From contig NZ_CP107947.1 in NCBI RefSeq assembly GCF_036059255.1, forward strand, positions 6,696,001 through 6,760,000: a stretch of 64,000 nt of DNA, in the 5' to 3' direction. Under the pieces are notes generated by a model. That model saw nothing but the letters and a program-made list of their open reading frames with translations. It made no database searches and was not told the origin of the DNA. Made by a program: the position numbers and the translations under genes. Origin of the DNA: Micromonospora sp. NBC_00389. Lineage in GTDB: Bacteria; Actinomycetota; Actinomycetes; Mycobacteriales; Micromonosporaceae. Position 1 is the stretch's first letter. Every line of letters starts with the position of its first letter. This document shows, piece by piece, positions 63,475 through 64,000 of this stretch.

Positions 63475-64000
63475 GTCTGATCGAAGTCACCGCGTGGCGG
63501 TGATCGACAGCTGAAGAGGTCTCCGGTAACTGGTTCTGCGACCAAGCAAGAACTTCATACCGGAGACCTCGTGCCCAGCGTAGCGGTGACGAGGCGGCAT
63601 GACCTGACCGACGGGCAGTGGGCTGTTCTGGCTCCGTTGCTGCCTGCCGCGCCGAGGACGGGTCGTCCGCCGAAGTGGAAGAAACGACAGCTCATTGACG
63701 GGATCCGGTGGCGGATCCGGATCGGTGCCCCGTGGCGTGACGTCCCGTCCGAGTACGCGCCCTGGCCCACCGTCTACGGCCTGTTCCGCCGCTGGCAGCG
63801 TGACGGAACCTGGGACAAGATCCTGTCCGCGCTGCAAGCCGCTGGCGACGCGACCGGCCGGATCGGTTGGACGGTGAGCGTGGACTCGATGACCAGCCGC
63901 GCCCACCAGCACGCCGCCGGAGCCCGCACCGACGGGCATCTGCAGAAGGAGCCGCCCGGCGGGGTGCACGACGAGCCGGCCGATCACGCGCTGGGCCGAT
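63475..64000 (+). mobile_element. IS5-family element, left part (continues beyond window)
   Basis: Begins where the ABC permease reading is broken (about 63475) and carries the start of a transposase gene at 63571. GAGGTCTCCGGTA (63516-63528) and TACCGGAGACCTC (63558-63570) form a perfect 13-bp hairpin just before the transposase start. The right end is outside the window, so the exact boundary is inferred. Confidence 0.75.
63571..64000 (+). CDS. IS5-family transposase, N-terminal part (runs off the window)
   Basis: Open from GTG 63571 to the window end, 143 codons. RHDLTDGQWAVLAPLLPAA, then WRIRIGAPWRDVPSEYAPWP and TVYGLFRRWQRDGTWDKILS is the DUF4096 lead-in of IS4811/IS112-like transposases. 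VSVDSMTSRAHQHAAG contains the first catalytic Asp. The rest lies beyond base 64000. Confidence 0.88.
   Translation, partial: MPSVAVTRRHDLTDGQWAVLAPLLPAAPRTGRPPKWKKRQLIDGIRWRIRIGAPWRDVPSEYAPWPTVYGLFRRWQRDGTWDKILSALQAAGDATGRIGWTVSVDSMTSRAHQHAAGARTDGHLQKEPPGGVHDEPADHALGR

Overview
This is high-GC actinobacterial DNA with many GTG starts, 4-base ATGA/GTGA gene overlaps, SARP and Lsr2 homologues, an ECF sigma with a long C-terminal extension and mycothiol-type ArsC. The protein set fits Micromonosporaceae best (Micromonospora or a close relative), but that is inferred from style because no 16S or core ribosomal genes are present. The window looks like an accessory region: remnants and intact copies of several mobile elements, many decayed genes, and resistance modules.

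Layout. 1-5,100: end of a nitroreductase-like gene, a SUKH/SMI1-like protein, a tRNA-Val-like remnant, a membrane protein, a methyltransferase and a secreted DUF1906-type protein. 5,100-10,700: acyl-CoA oxidase behind the remnant of a TetR gene and a 15-bp operator, an IS607-type element with truncated TnpB, and a divergent MarR/enolase pair with an 8-bp inverted repeat between them. 10,700-16,900: HNH-like protein, TPR protein, TetR, alcohol dehydrogenase, a gamma-glutamyltransferase remnant, and a module of two YciI/DGPF proteins plus an ECF42-type sigma factor. 16,900-25,960: an ABC transporter with its NarL-type two-component system, a sirtuin, several gene remnants (DUF1772-like, PP2C), a large membrane protein and an unrecognised protein.

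26,050-29,990: a sulfide/persulfide detoxification operon (CstR-type repressor, rhodanese, MBL-rhodanese fusion, rhodanese-DUF2892, TauE) with three ATACCCC-type palindromes. 30,000-39,890: GNAT, TetR/MFS drug-efflux pair, and two RND permeases flanking a small lipoprotein. 39,890-47,820: SARP regulator, a complete IS5-type element with TA flanks, an OmpR/HK pair divergent from a four-gene ABC operon, and a CapA-like lipoprotein. 48,030-55,040: a bidirectional arsenic island. Minus arm: CCG-motif protein, M28 peptidase, ArsR, GNAT and a flavoprotein with a CCG tail. Plus arm: ArsR, ArsR-ArsC fusion, a small protein, ArsC and ACR3.

56,379-60,733: the most striking feature, an array of 32 recognisable tRNA genes, all on the minus strand, often separated by only one to a few bases. 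It contains a PD-(D/E)XK homing-endonuclease-type gene, a decayed HNH gene and an Lsr2 fragment. Several tRNAs have unorthodox architecture: Leu anticodons on class I bodies, truncated D-arms, C33, and an initiator-like CAU tRNA. 60,800-64,000: a small protein, an aminotransferase/C-S lyase, and an ABC permease cut at its 5' end by an IS5-type element that runs off the window. A 68-bp imperfect repeat occurs in the same orientation near both ends (about 920 and 61,233), so the region between could be, or have been, one island; this is inference.
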